A stretch of DNA of 64,000 bases from Achromobacter xylosoxidans (GCF_002192695.1 NZ_MTLG01000083.1:1-64000); one strand, 5' to 3'. Positions 28,881 through 39,206 are shown, numbered from the stretch's first letter. Translations and numbers: made by a program. Notes: generated by a model not told the origin, from the letters alone.

Positions 28881-29159
28881 GCTTCCCTTCCCTGTAGTTA
28901 CCACGGTTTATGGCGGGCATGCCGCGGCCGTGGACCCCGTGGTTCAGTCGTCGACCGGGGCCAACGATAGTGGCTCGCAAACCTAGGGATAACCCGGAAG
29001 AAAAGCCGGTTTCTTCTTCATTTCCCCGCAATGAATTCGACAATCGACAGGGATTTCACAGGCTGAATTTTTGCTGAACAAAAAGAAAACCCCAGGCTTG
29101 CGCGAGGGGTTTGCCAGCGGGGCCGCGGCGCGATGCCGCGGCGGGCCAGACTTTGCCGG
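28881..29159. other. Intergenic region between chemoreceptor and sodB
   Basis: This 279-nt spacer has no credible gene. It holds the sodB terminator (29077-29112) and must carry the chemoreceptor promoter. I looked for a sigma28 flagellar-type promoter (TAAA-N15-GCCGATAA) and saw no good match. Confidence 0.5.
29077..29112 (-). terminator. Intrinsic terminator of sodB
   Basis: Reading the minus strand, AAACCCC and GGGGTTT form a 7-bp stem with a 12-nt loop, followed by a TTTTCTTTTTGTT run. Confidence 0.85.
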
Positions 29160-29738
29160 TCAGGCGAAGTTCTTGGCCGCGAATTCCCAGTTCGCCAGCG
29201 CCCAGAAATTTTCCAGGTACTTGGGACGGGCATTGCGGTAGTCGATGTAGTAGGCGTGTTCCCACACATCACAGGTGAGCAGCGCCTTGTCGGCCGTGGT
29301 CAGCGGGGTGGCGGCATTGCTGGTGTTGACGATGTCGACCGAGCCGTCGGCCTTCTTGACCAGCCAGGTCCAGCCCGAACCGAAGTTGCCGGCGGCCGAC
29401 TTGTTGAAGGCTTCCTTGAAGGCGTCAAAGCTGCCCCACTTGGCGTTGATGGCGTCAGCCAGCTTGCCGGTGGGAGCGCCGCCAGCCTTGGGAGCCAGGC
29501 TGTTCCAGTAGAAGGTGTGGTTCCAGACCTGGGCGGCGTTGTTGAAAATGCCACCCGAGGACTTCTTCACGATGTCTTCCAGCGACAGCGTTTCGAATTC
29601 CGTGCCCGGGATCAGGTTGTTCAGGTTCGTGACGTAGGTCTGGTGATGCTTGCCGTAGTGGAACTCCAGAGTTTCCTTGGAGATGTGCGGAGCCAGCGCG
29701 TCCAGTTCGTAAGGCAGGGGGGGAAGAGTATGTGCCAT
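29160..29738 (-). CDS. sodB: Iron superoxide dismutase
   Basis: This 192-residue cytoplasmic enzyme converts superoxide to hydrogen peroxide and oxygen. Metal ligands His27 (FHYGKHH), His74 (VWNHTFYW), Asp157 and His161 (DVWEHAYY) are all in place. The [11 protein letters not shown] context with Gln70 before the second His is typical of the Fe class. A good Shine-Dalgarno (AAGGA) precedes the ATG. A TACAAT hexamer on the minus strand (29783-29778) is a weak -10 candidate. It lies downstream of xseA in the same direction, separated by a palindrome. Confidence 0.96.
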   Translation of the reverse strand: MAHTLPPLPYELDALAPHISKETLEFHYGKHHQTYVTNLNNLIPGTEFETLSLEDIVKKSSGGIFNNAAQVWNHTFYWNSLAPKAGGAPTGKLADAINAKWGSFDAFKEAFNKSAAGNFGSGWTWLVKKADGSVDIVNTSNAATPLTTADKALLTCDVWEHAYYIDYRNARPKYLENFWALANWEFAAKNFA

Positions 29739-29807
29739 GTGAGGTTCCTTCTGTTGAGTGCACGATCAAGCCGGTCAATTGTATCGGCAACTACTGAGGA
29801 TACCGCG

Positions 29808-29833
29808 TTAACCCCGCGCCCGCGCGGGGTTAA
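29808..29833. repeat. 12-bp perfect palindrome between xseA and sodB
   Basis: TTAACCCCGCGC and GCGCGGGGTTAA flank a 2-nt centre (CC). It sits 70-95 nt upstream of sodB and 88 nt past the xseA stop. No T-run follows on either strand, so it could be an operator for sodB or a rho-type or processing hairpin for xseA. Confidence 0.6.
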
Positions 29834-29920
29834 GGGACGCATCTGCTTATGACTGGAAGCATGTGCACATGCGGCGCGCGCAGGGGCTCTTGAGCGCCGC
29901 GCAATCGCGCAGGCCGGCGC

Positions 29921-31288
29921 TCAGGACGCTTCGCGCGTATCGCGGCTGCGCGTGACCGCGACTTCGGCGCCGCCTTGCGCGAAACTCAGGTCCAGCGCTT
30001 GCCCCGCCGCCAGCGCGGCCCCGTCCCGCACGATGCGGCCCTGGTCATCGCGCGCGATGGCGTAGCCGCGCGCCAGCGTGTTGCCCGGGTCCAGCGCGCG
30101 CAGTTGCGCCGTGGCGGACGCCAGCCGGTTGCGCCGCTGCACCAGCAGCCGCGCGTGCGCCTGGCCCAGTTGCCGCGCGGCGCCCGCCAGGCGGTCGGCG
30201 GCACGGCCGGTATCGGGCACGCGATGCGCCAGGCGCTGCGTCAGCAGGTTGACGCGCGCGGCGCGGCGCTCCTGGGGGCCGGACCAGGCGGTCGCCAGAC
30301 GGAAGCGCAGGCTGTTCAGGCGCTCGCGCTGATGTTCCAGGCGCTGGGCCGGGGACACCAATTGCGCCGCAGCGCGGTCCAGCCGCTGCGCGGCGCGCTC
30401 CAGCCGGCGCTGCTGGCCGCGTGTCATCGCCTGCGCCGCCTGCATGACCCGGCCGAGCAATTCGGAACGCGGCACGCAGGCCAGCTCGGCGGCGGCGGTC
30501 GGCGTCGGCGCGCGCACGTCGGCCACGAAATCGACGATGGTGAAATCCGTTTCGTGCCCCACCCCGCTGATGACCGGAATGGCGCTGCCCGCGACCTCGC
30601 GGGCCAGCGCCTCGTCGTTGAAGCTCCAGAGATCCTCGATGCTGCCGCCGCCACGCACCAGCAGCAGCGTGTCGACTTCGGCGCGCTGGTTGGCCATGCG
30701 CACCTGGGCCGCCAGCCGCCCTGCGGCATCCGCCCCCTGGACCGGCGCCGGATAGATGATCACGGGCACCTGGGGCGCGCGGCGCGCCAGCGCCGACAGC
30801 ACGTCCCGCAGCGCCGCGGCATGCAGGGACGTAATCACGCCGACGGCCCGCGGCAGGCGCACGGGTTCGCGCTTGACGGACGGATCGAACAGGCCTTCGG
30901 CAGCCAGCTGCTCCTTCAGGCGCAAGAACGCCTCGTACAGATTGCCTAGTCCGGCCCGCCGCATGGCGTCAGCCTGCAGCTGATAGTCGCCGCGCGGCTC
31001 ATACAGGGACACGCGGGCCCGGATTTCGACCTGATCGCCGGCGCGCGGGGTAAAGCCCACCGCGCTGGCGCGGCTTCTGAACATGACGGCGCGCACGGAG
31101 GCCCGGCTGTCCTTGAGCGTGAAGTACCAATGCCCGGAAGCCGCCGCCGTGAAGTTGGAAATCTCTCCGCGCACCCACAGCGCCGGGATGCTGCGCTCCA
31201 ACAACTGCCCCACGGCTTGATTCAGCTGGGCAACCGTCAGGATATCCCGCGCAAATACGTTGTTTGTGACTGTAGATTCAATTGTCAT
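29921..31288 (-). CDS. xseA: Exodeoxyribonuclease VII large subunit
   Basis: This 455-residue nuclease subunit degrades single-stranded DNA with XseB. It has an N-terminal OB fold (LTVAQLNQAVGQLLERSI...WVRGEISNF), the catalytic domain (GVITSLHAAALRDVLSAL, DTLLLVRGGGSIEDLWSF, PVISGVGHETDFTI with the conserved His and Asp) and a C-terminal Arg/Gln-rich coiled coil. The ATG at 31288 was chosen at the OB-fold start, dropping a 33-residue upstream extension. xseB is not in this window. The family motif is usually LTVSQLN; here it is LTVAQLN. Confidence 0.95.
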   Translation of the reverse strand: MTIESTVTNNVFARDILTVAQLNQAVGQLLERSIPALWVRGEISNFTAAASGHWYFTLKDSRASVRAVMFRSRASAVGFTPRAGDQVEIRARVSLYEPRGDYQLQADAMRRAGLGNLYEAFLRLKEQLAAEGLFDPSVKREPVRLPRAVGVITSLHAAALRDVLSALARRAPQVPVIIYPAPVQGADAAGRLAAQVRMANQRAEVDTLLLVRGGGSIEDLWSFNDEALAREVAGSAIPVISGVGHETDFTIVDFVADVRAPTPTAAAELACVPRSELLGRVMQAAQAMTRGQQRRLERAAQRLDRAAAQLVSPAQRLEHQRERLNSLRFRLATAWSGPQERRAARVNLLTQRLAHRVPDTGRAADRLAGAARQLGQAHARLLVQRRNRLASATAQLRALDPGNTLARGYAIARDDQGRIVRDGAALAAGQALDLSFAQGGAEVAVTRSRDTREAS

Positions 31289-31639
31289 GGGGCTTTCCGA
31301 TGCGTACCTGTCCACAGGAGCCGCGTAGCGGGCCGCAATCATACCGCGTCCCAGCAAATTTCCCCCAACCGGCCCGAAAGCCAGCAAATTCGAATTAACT
31401 TATTGATTTTTATGTGATTTTAGGAAAAACGAAGCTGCTCTCAATTGAAGCAAACAAGTGCAAGCCCTGTGCCCACAAGCCTTCCCGGGAAGTTTTGCAC
31501 AGAATTATCCACAAGATCTGTGGATAGATTGGGGGTCGTACCGACTTGCCACGCCCCTGCCGCACCGTTACAGTTTCGGCTTGATCAGATACCGGCTCGC
31601 GCCGTCTTGCGCGCCGGTTCCCCCCGGGAGTTGAACGCT
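31289..31639. other. 351-nt divergent intergenic region, xseA/exbB
   Basis: No gene is supported. The region has a conspicuously AT-rich stretch at about 31385-31450 and, 55 nt further on, an inverted pair of DnaA boxes (31505-31527). Promoters for xseA (minus) and exbB (plus) must lie here, but I cannot place them confidently. Confidence 0.6.
31505..31527. promoter_or_regulatory. Inverted pair of DnaA boxes
   Basis: TTATCCACA (31505-31513) is an exact consensus DnaA box. TGTGGATAG (31519-31527) is its reverse complement with one change in the outermost base. The 8-bp cores TATCCACA and TGTGGATA are perfect inverted repeats around AGATC. This could be a DnaA-controlled promoter element or a titration site. 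Confidence 0.6.
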
Positions 31640-32263
31640 TTGCTTTCCATACTGCGCGAGGCCGGCTGGCCGATCTGGCCCCTGCTGGCGACATCCGTCC
31701 TGGGCTTGGCGCTGATCTTCGAGCGCTTCCTCTCGCTGCGCCGCGGGCTGGTCATGCCGCGCGGCCTGAGCGACCAAGTGGCTGAAATGCTGCGCAACCG
31801 CCAGGACACGCCCGAATCCATCAACCGTCTCGAACGGAATTCGCCGCTGGGCCGGATCCTGGCCGAAGTGATGCGTCACCGCCACCTGCCGCGCGAGGAA
31901 CTGCGCAACGTGGTCGAGGACGCCGGCCGCGCCGTGGCCCATGACCTCAGCCGCTACATTTCCGCCATCGGCACCATCGCCGTGGTCGCGCCCCTGATGG
32001 GCCTGTTCGGCACCGTGATCGGCATGATCGAGATCTTCGGCTCCTACACCCCCGGCGGCGGCGATCCCGCGCAACTGGCGCGCGGCATCTCGATGGCGCT
32101 GTACAACACCGGCTTCGGCATCCTCATCGCGATTCCCGCCATGATCGCGCACCGTTATCTGCGCGGCCGCGTCGACGGCTACCTCAGCGCCATGGAACAA
32201 ACCGCGGCGCGCCTGGTCCGCGCCGTCTCCCCCGGCTCCGCCATGCGCGAGGGCCGTTCATGA
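31640..32263 (+). CDS. exbB: ExbB/TolQ-family proton channel subunit
   Basis: This ~207-residue inner-membrane protein forms, with ExbD, the proton channel energising TonB- or Tol-type outer-membrane work. It has three TM helices: GWPIWPLLATSVLGLALIFE near the N-terminus, SAIGTIAVVAPLMGLFGTVI, and GFGILIAIPAMIAHRYL. No ATG fits. I propose TTG at 31640, which has GGGAG 9 nt upstream and puts the first helix near residue 8; a longer frame from 31445 adds 65 residues without similarity. Its stop overlaps exbD by 4 nt. No tonB is adjacent. Confidence 0.88.
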   Translation: MLSILREAGWPIWPLLATSVLGLALIFERFLSLRRGLVMPRGLSDQVAEMLRNRQDTPESINRLERNSPLGRILAEVMRHRHLPREELRNVVEDAGRAVAHDLSRYISAIGTIAVVAPLMGLFGTVIGMIEIFGSYTPGGGDPAQLARGISMALYNTGFGILIAIPAMIAHRYLRGRVDGYLSAMEQTAARLVRAVSPGSAMREGRS

Positions 32264-32673
32264 ATTTCCGCGGCCCCCGCGGCGACCGCGATGAGCTGGA
32301 TATCAACCTGATTCCGCTCATCGACGTGCTGCTGGTCATCCTGATCTTCCTGGCGGCAACCACATCCTTCGCGCGCTTCACCCAGCTGAAGGTGACGCTG
32401 CCCCAGGCCTCGATGGAACAGGACACGCCTCCGGCGCTGGAAGTCGCCATCAGCCAGGATGGGCGCTATGCGCTCAACGGCACGCTCATCGACGTCTCCA
32501 CGCCGCCGGAAATCGCCGACGCCCTGCGCCAGGCGGCGGCCGGCAAGACCGAACCGCTGGTCGTCATCAACGCCGACGCCCAGGCCACCCACCAGTCCGT
32601 GATCAACGTCATGGAAGCCGCCCGCCTGGCTGGCATCGGCCGCGTCAACTTCGCCGCGCAGACCACCCGGTGA
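32260..32673 (+). CDS. exbD: ExbD/TolR-family protein
   Basis: This 137-residue protein has a short cytoplasmic N-terminus, one TM helix ([18 protein letters not shown]) with the essential proton-carrying Asp (IDVLL), and a periplasmic domain ending [18 protein letters not shown]. It partners ExbB. It overlaps exbB and lpxK by 4 nt each, placing proton-motive energy coupling in one operon with lipid A synthesis, an arrangement common in beta-proteobacteria. Confidence 0.93.
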   Translation: MNFRGPRGDRDELDINLIPLIDVLLVILIFLAATTSFARFTQLKVTLPQASMEQDTPPALEVAISQDGRYALNGTLIDVSTPPEIADALRQAAAGKTEPLVVINADAQATHQSVINVMEAARLAGIGRVNFAAQTTR

Positions 32674-33713
32674 GCGCCAAACGTGCCTCGACGCTGCTGG
32701 CGCGCCAATGGCAGCGCGGCGGCTGGCTCTCCAATCTGCTGCTGCCCCTGTCCCGGCTGACCGCCTGGGAGGTGGCGCGCAAGCGCCAGCGCTATCTGGA
32801 CGGCACGCGCCGTTCCTACCGCGCCCCCGTTCCCGTCGTGGTGATCGGCAACATCTATGTCGGCGGCACGGGCAAGACCCCCATGGTCATCGCCACCGTT
32901 GAAGCGTTGCGGTCTCGCGGCTATACCCCGGGCGTCGTCAGCCGCGGCTACGGCGTCAAGGTCGGCCCGCACGCCCGCGTCGGGCTGGGCCAACTCGAAG
33001 CCGCCCGCTTCGGAGACGAACCCGCCCTGATCGCCCGCGCCACGGGCGCCCCGGTCGCCGTGCACCCGAAGCGCGCCCTGGCCGCCCAGGCCCTGCTGCA
33101 GGCCCACCCCAAGGTGGACGTGATCGTCTCGGACGACGGCCTGCAGCATCTGGCGCTGGCGCGCGACGTCGAAATCGTGGTGCAGGACGAGCGCGGCGTG
33201 GGCAATGGCCGCCTGCTGCCCGCCGGCCCCTTGCGCGAACCGGCCGAACGGCTGCGGGAGGTCGACGTGGTGGTGACGAACATCGGCACGCCCGACGGCC
33301 AGCCGCCACCCGCCAGCGCCGGCCAGCGGCCGCGCCAGGTCCGCATGTGGCTGGAACCGGGCGACACGCGCCAGGTCTCGGGCCGCGGCACGCGCCCCCT
33401 GGCGGACTTCGCCGGCCAGCCGCGCATCGCGGCGGCCGCCGGCATCGGCAATCCGGAGCGCTTCTTCACCACCTTGCGCAGCGCCGGCATCCAGCTGGAA
33501 ACCGCGCTCGCCCTGCCCGATCATCACGACTACGCCGAATCGCCCTTCCAGGCGCTCACGGCCGAGGCCATCCTGGTCACGTCCAAGGACGCGATCAAAT
33601 GCGCCGCCCTGAACGATGCGCGCCTGTGGGAAGTGCCCGTGCGCGCGGGCTTTTCCGACCCGCAGCTGTTCGACTGGCTGGCACAGGCGCTGCGCCAGCC
33701 GGCCCGGCCCTAG
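32670..33713 (+). CDS. lpxK: Tetraacyldisaccharide 4'-kinase (lipid A synthesis)
   Basis: This 347-residue membrane-associated kinase phosphorylates the 4' position of the tetraacyldisaccharide to make lipid IVA. The P-loop is [12 protein letters not shown] (about residues 59-70). Conserved LpxK segments include [26 protein letters not shown] and [18 protein letters not shown]. The start is GTG overlapping the exbD TGA. The C-terminal half ([10 protein letters not shown]) is complete. Confidence 0.95.
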   Translation: MSAKRASTLLARQWQRGGWLSNLLLPLSRLTAWEVARKRQRYLDGTRRSYRAPVPVVVIGNIYVGGTGKTPMVIATVEALRSRGYTPGVVSRGYGVKVGPHARVGLGQLEAARFGDEPALIARATGAPVAVHPKRALAAQALLQAHPKVDVIVSDDGLQHLALARDVEIVVQDERGVGNGRLLPAGPLREPAERLREVDVVVTNIGTPDGQPPPASAGQRPRQVRMWLEPGDTRQVSGRGTRPLADFAGQPRIAAAAGIGNPERFFTTLRSAGIQLETALALPDHHDYAESPFQALTAEAILVTSKDAIKCAALNDARLWEVPVRAGFSDPQLFDWLAQALRQPARP

Positions 33714-33777
33714 CAAACCGTCCGCCTGGCGGCGCCGCGCGGCCCGGCCCCAGGCAAACTGCTTTAGAATTCCGGTC

Positions 33778-33960
33778 ATGGAATCCCGCCTACTCGACAT
33801 CCTCGTCTGCCCGCTGTGCAAGGGCCGCCTCGAACACGACCGGCAGCAAGCCGAACTGGTCTGCCGCGCCGACCGCCTGGCCTTCCCCGTGCGCGACGGC
33901 ATCCCCGTCATGCTGGAATCGGAAGCCCGCGCGCTGGACGACGCCCCCGCCACGCACTGA
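33778..33960 (+). CDS. Trm112-family small protein (YcaR-like)
   Basis: This 60-residue protein has the family core [17 protein letters not shown] and [11 protein letters not shown]. It has only one CxxC (CPLC), plus a lone Cys near residue 29, so the second zinc knuckle is incomplete. It lies between lpxK and kdsB, as ycaR does in enterobacteria. The exact role is unknown; eukaryotic Trm112 activates methyltransferases. Confidence 0.9.
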   Translation: MESRLLDILVCPLCKGRLEHDRQQAELVCRADRLAFPVRDGIPVMLESEARALDDAPATH

Positions 33961-33971
33961 AAGCGCCGCGC

Positions 33972-35484
<1,513 letters not shown>

Positions 35485-35617
35485 TCGGCGCCTCGATGGC
35501 TCACAGGCCTTCGGCGCTGGCACCGGAACGCATCGCGTCCGGCCGGCCCCGAAGGCCTAGTCATATCCGGCGCCTGCCGCGCCGCTTTCATCCCTAGAAC
35601 TCACTGGTGGTAGACAC

Positions 35618-36376
35618 ATGGAAATCGCGAACAAGGTATTCATCGTCACGGGCGGCGCGTCCGGACTGGGCGCCGGCACGGTGCGCATGCTGGTCGAAAA
35701 CGGCGCCAAGGTCGTCATCGCCGACGTGCAGGACGAGCCGGGCTCGGCCCTGGCCAAGGAACTGGGCCAGCGCTACGTCCACTGCGACGTGACCCAGGAA
35801 GCCGACGGCAAGAACGCCGTGGCCGCCGCGCTCGAGCTGGGCACGCTCTTTGGCCTGGTGAACTGCGCCGGCGTCGCGCCCGCCGCCAAGATCGTGGGCA
35901 AGAACGGCGCGCATCCGCTGGAACTGTTCCAGAAGGTCGTGTCGATCAACCTGATCGGCAGCTTCAACATGATGCGCCTGGCCGCCGAAGCCATGAGCGC
36001 CAACGCGCCCGAGCCCACCGGCGAACGCGGCGTGATGATCAACACCGCCTCCGTCGCGGCCTTCGACGGCCAGATCGGCCAGGCCGCCTACGCCGCCTCC
36101 AAGGCCGGCGTGGCCGGCATGACCCTGCCCATCGCGCGCGACCTGTCCAAGACCGGCATCCGCTGCATGACCATCGCCCCCGGCATCTTCGGCACGCCCA
36201 TGATCTTCGGCATGCCGCAGGAAGTGCAGGACTCGCTGGCCGCCAGCATTCCCTTCCCCGCCCGCCTGGGCCGCCCGGAAGACTACGCCAAGCTGGTCCA
36301 CAGCATCATCACCAACGACATGCTGAACGGCGAAACCATCCGCCTGGACGGCGCCATCCGCATGCCGCCGAAGTGA
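35618..36376 (+). CDS. Short-chain dehydrogenase (HSD10 / 3-hydroxyacyl-CoA dehydrogenase type II-like)
   Basis: This 252-residue NAD-dependent SDR has [11 protein letters not shown] (cofactor loop), [10 protein letters not shown], catalytic Ser in [10 protein letters not shown] and Tyr/Lys in YAASKAG. Overall layout resembles 3-hydroxy-2-methylbutyryl-CoA / 3-hydroxyacyl-CoA dehydrogenases of the HSD17B10 group (long insert [18 protein letters not shown]). It probably oxidises a 3-hydroxyacyl-CoA in fatty-acid or isoleucine breakdown. The ATG has GGTGG-like purines upstream. It is followed by an intrinsic terminator. Confidence 0.85.
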   Translation: MEIANKVFIVTGGASGLGAGTVRMLVENGAKVVIADVQDEPGSALAKELGQRYVHCDVTQEADGKNAVAAALELGTLFGLVNCAGVAPAAKIVGKNGAHPLELFQKVVSINLIGSFNMMRLAAEAMSANAPEPTGERGVMINTASVAAFDGQIGQAAYAASKAGVAGMTLPIARDLSKTGIRCMTIAPGIFGTPMIFGMPQEVQDSLAASIPFPARLGRPEDYAKLVHSIITNDMLNGETIRLDGAIRMPPK

Positions 36377-36389
36377 TGTAGTACAAAGA

Positions 36390-36414
36390 CAGGCCCACCA
36401 GGTGGGCCTGTTTT
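36390..36414 (+). terminator. Intrinsic terminator after the SDR gene
   Basis: CAGGCCCAC and GTGGGCCTG form a 9-bp stem with a CAG loop, followed by TTTT, starting 14 nt past the stop codon. Confidence 0.85.
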
Positions 36415-36447
36415 CATTGGGCGTCTCGCGCTTGCGCGCAGCCTCGC

Positions 36448-36472
36448 CGGGCCGGACCGGCCCGTTTTTTTT
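36448..36472 (+). terminator. Second intrinsic terminator, ending 14 nt before murJ
   Basis: CGGGCC, loop GGACC and GGCCCG form a stem followed by eight T residues, with only 14 nt between the T-run and the murJ ATG. Either the SDR transcript has tandem terminators or this is an attenuator-like element controlling murJ. Confidence 0.8.
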
Positions 36473-36486
36473 CAGTAGTCCTATCC

Positions 36487-38046
36487 ATGAGCCTGTTTCG
36501 TTCGGCGGCCACGGTCAGCAGCTTCACCCTGCTGTCCCGCATTTCCGGCCTGATCCGCGACATCCTGGTGGCCCGCGCTTTCGGCGCCGGCCCCATCACC
36601 GACGCCTTCTGGGTCGCTTTCCGCATTCCCAACCTGCTGCGCCGCCTGTTCGCCGAAGGCGCTTTCGCCCAGGCCTTCGTGCCCATCCTGGGCGCAGCCC
36701 GCAACAACCGCTCCGAAGCCGAAGTCCGCACCTTGCTGGACCGCGTGGCCCTGCTGCTGACGGCGGCGCTGATGCTGATCACGCTCATCGGCATCGTCGC
36801 CGCGCCCTGGGTGGTATCGGCCATGGCCAGCGGCCTGCGCGGCGCGGCCCGCGACACCGAATTCGGCGCCGCGGTCTGGATGACGCGGGTGATGTTCCCC
36901 TACATCTTCTGCATGTCGCTGATCGCCTTCGCCTCGGGCGTGCTCAATACCTGGCGCCGCTTCGCCGTGCCAGCCTTCACGCCGGTGCTGCTCAACCTGG
37001 CCATGATCGCCGCCTGCATCTGGCTCGCGCCGCGCATGGACGTACCGGTCTACGCGCTGGCCATCGGCGTCATGATCGGCGGCCTGGCGCAACTGGCCGT
37101 GCAATGGATCGCCCTGGCCCGGCTCGGCTTGACCCCGCGCTTTACGCTGCGGTTCCGCGAAGCCTGGAGCGACCCCACGGTGCAGCGCATCCTCAAGCAG
37201 ATGGCGCCCGCCACCCTGGGCGTCTCGGTCGCGCAGATCTCGCTGTTGATCAACACCAATATCGCCACCTGGCTGACGCCGGGCAGCGTCACCTGGCTGT
37301 CCTTCGCCGACCGCCTGATGGAATTCCCCACGGCGCTGCTGGGCGTGGCGCTGGGCACGGTGCTGCTGCCCAGCCTGTCCGCGGCCCATGCCCGCGACGA
37401 CCACGGCGGTTACAGCGGACTGCTGGACTGGGGCCTGCGCCTGGTGCTGCTGCTGGGCCTGCCGGCAGCGGTGGGCATGGCGCTGCTGTCCGATGGCCTG
37501 GTCGCCACCCTGTTCCACTACGGCGCCTTCGCCGCCCAGGACGTGAGCCAGACCCGCCTGGCGGTCATTTCCTATTCCGCCGGGCTGATCGGGCTGTTGG
37601 CGGTGAAGATCCTGGCGCCCGGCTTCTACGCCAAGCAGGACATCCGCACGCCGGTGAAGATCGCCATCGGCGTCCTCATCCTGACGCAGCTGATGAACCT
37701 GGTGCTGGTGCCGTTGATGGCCCATGCCGGGCTGGCCCTGGCCATCGGCCTGGGCGCCTGCCTGAACGCATTGGCGCTGCTGATCGGGCTGCGCCGCCGC
37801 GGCGTCTACCAGCCCGGCCCCGGCTGGGCCGCGTTCGCGCTGCGCCTCTTGCCCGCCCTGGCGGCGCTGGCGGCCTTGCTCTGGTATGCGGACGGGCGCA
37901 TCGACTGGATCGCCCTGCAGGCCCATTCCTGGCAGCGGGTGGCCTGGCTGGCCGGCGTGCTGGCAGCCAGCGGCGCGGTCTACTTCGGAATGTTGTTACT
38001 GTTTGGCTTCCGTCCTAGGGACTTCGGCCGACGTCCGGCGCGTTAA
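36487..38046 (+). CDS. murJ: Lipid II flippase MurJ
   Basis: This 519-residue polytopic membrane protein (about 14 helices) flips lipid II across the inner membrane for peptidoglycan synthesis. It has the canonical N-terminus SLFRSAATVSSFTLLSRISG, DAFWVAFRIPNLLRRLFAEG with conserved charged residues, and GFYAKQDIRTPVKIA. The start is fixed by family alignment, but there is no recognisable Shine-Dalgarno (CAGTAGTCCTATCC precedes the ATG), and an intrinsic terminator ends just upstream. Expression may rely on an unusual initiation or read-through mechanism. Confidence 0.95.
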   Translation: MSLFRSAATVSSFTLLSRISGLIRDILVARAFGAGPITDAFWVAFRIPNLLRRLFAEGAFAQAFVPILGAARNNRSEAEVRTLLDRVALLLTAALMLITLIGIVAAPWVVSAMASGLRGAARDTEFGAAVWMTRVMFPYIFCMSLIAFASGVLNTWRRFAVPAFTPVLLNLAMIAACIWLAPRMDVPVYALAIGVMIGGLAQLAVQWIALARLGLTPRFTLRFREAWSDPTVQRILKQMAPATLGVSVAQISLLINTNIATWLTPGSVTWLSFADRLMEFPTALLGVALGTVLLPSLSAAHARDDHGGYSGLLDWGLRLVLLLGLPAAVGMALLSDGLVATLFHYGAFAAQDVSQTRLAVISYSAGLIGLLAVKILAPGFYAKQDIRTPVKIAIGVLILTQLMNLVLVPLMAHAGLALAIGLGACLNALALLIGLRRRGVYQPGPGWAAFALRLLPALAALAALLWYADGRIDWIALQAHSWQRVAWLAGVLAASGAVYFGMLLLFGFRPRDFGRRPAR

Positions 38047-38075
38047 GTTCGGACAATCTGTCTATATACACCCCG

Positions 38076-38101
38076 AAAGCCGGTCTAGTGCCGGCTTTTT
38101 T
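38076..38101 (+). terminator. Intrinsic terminator after murJ
   Basis: AAAGCCGG and CCGGCTTT form an 8-bp stem with a 7-nt loop followed by a T-run, starting 30 nt past the murJ stop. Confidence 0.9.
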
Positions 38102-38120
38102 GCATTAGATTCGTCAAGAA

Positions 38121-38150
38121 TTGACAATCAGCCGGTAATCTTTGGTAAAA
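38121..38150 (+). promoter_or_regulatory. Possible promoter for the FecR-like gene
   Basis: TTGACA (38121-38126) is a perfect -35. The best -10 at an 18-nt spacing is GTAAAA (38145-38150), which is weak. The surrounding region is AT-rich compared with the neighbourhood. Confidence 0.4.
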
Positions 38151-38237
38151 AACCTTTATTATTTACAAATTGCCATCGAAAGGATCCCCCTTGAAGCACT
38201 GCGGGGACATGAAGTGAAGTACGCCCAAGGACAACCC

Positions 38238-39206
38238 ATGGCGGACCAGGTAATCAATTGGCTGCTGTTATTGCGTTCCGGCAAGGCGACCGCACAGGAC
38301 TACAACAATTTCCTGGCGTGGCGCGCTGCCGACCCAGCCCATGAAAACGCCTGGCAACAGCTGACCGGATCGCTCGAAGGATCGACCTTCGGCCGGCTTG
38401 GCGACGCCTACCCCGTTGGCTACGCCACGGCCAGCCAGCCCGTTCCGCCCCTCGCCGCCCCTCCCGGGCCCGCCATCACGCCGCCGCGCCGCCGCTTTCT
38501 GACCGGCGCGCTGGCGCTCGCCGGTACCGGCGCCTGCGCGGCTTACGTGGGCAATGCCTTCTACCCCCTGGGCAACGTCGCGGCCGATGCCGCCACGGCC
38601 ACCGGCGAACGCCGCCGCTACGTGCTATCCGACGGCAGCCAGCTGCTGCTGGACGCCCGCAGCCGCGTCAACCTGGATTTCACCCCCGCCTACCGCCAGG
38701 TCCGCCTGCTGGATGGCGCCGTGACGGTGTCGGTAGCCCCCGACGCGCGCCGCCCCTTCCTGGTCCAGACGGCCGAAGGCACGGTCCGCGCCCTGGGCAC
38801 CCGCTACATGGTGCGCCAGCAAGCCCAGCGCACGCTGGTGGTGGTGCATGAACACGAGGTCGAGGTCGAGACCATGTCCGGCGCCCACGGCACCGTCCGT
38901 GCCGGTACCGGCGCCCGGTTCGATGCCGCCCGCATGGACACCCCGCGCGCCGAGCTCATGGCCGAGGCCGCCTGGGAAGCCGGCTGGGTCGAAGCCCGCG
39001 GCCGCCCACTGGCCGAAGTGATCGCCGCCCTGCGCCCCTACCGCAGCGGCACGCTGCGCGTGTCCATGGCCGCCGGCGGCCTGCCGGTATCCGGCCATTT
39101 CCCGCTGGACGACACCGACGCCGCGCTCGATACGCTGCGCGACATGATGCCCATCCACGTCCGCCGCTTCACGCCCTGGTTTGTCTCGATCAACGTCGCC
39201 ACCTGA
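38238..39206 (+). CDS. FecR-family transmembrane regulator (orphan)
   Basis: This 322-residue protein has an N-terminal DUF4880 cytoplasmic domain (VINWLLLLRSGKATAQDYNNFLAWRA in outline), a hydrophobic segment preceded by RRR (residues ~82-105), a FecR domain (RRYVLSDGSQLLLDARSR) and a C-terminal region resembling the STN-interacting part. FecR proteins relay ligand binding at a TonB-dependent receptor to an ECF sigma factor. Neither partner is adjacent: the gene sits alone between murJ and rpsT. I chose ATG 38238 with AAGGA 6 nt upstream; a TTG at 38142 would add 32 residues. Confidence 0.88.
   Translation: MADQVINWLLLLRSGKATAQDYNNFLAWRAADPAHENAWQQLTGSLEGSTFGRLGDAYPVGYATASQPVPPLAAPPGPAITPPRRRFLTGALALAGTGACAAYVGNAFYPLGNVAADAATATGERRRYVLSDGSQLLLDARSRVNLDFTPAYRQVRLLDGAVTVSVAPDARRPFLVQTAEGTVRALGTRYMVRQQAQRTLVVVHEHEVEVETMSGAHGTVRAGTGARFDAARMDTPRAELMAEAAWEAGWVEARGRPLAEVIAALRPYRSGTLRVSMAAGGLPVSGHFPLDDTDAALDTLRDMMPIHVRRFTPWFVSINVAT

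Noticed and set aside
31385-31527. AT-rich tract plus DnaA boxes as a replication origin
   Set aside because: Only two boxes and no dnaA, rpmH, parAB or rep genes nearby; kept as a regulatory or titration candidate only.
38142-38237. N-terminal extension of the FecR-like protein from a TTG
   Set aside because: The extra 32 residues have no family similarity and overlap the putative promoter; the internal ATG has a proper AAGGA.
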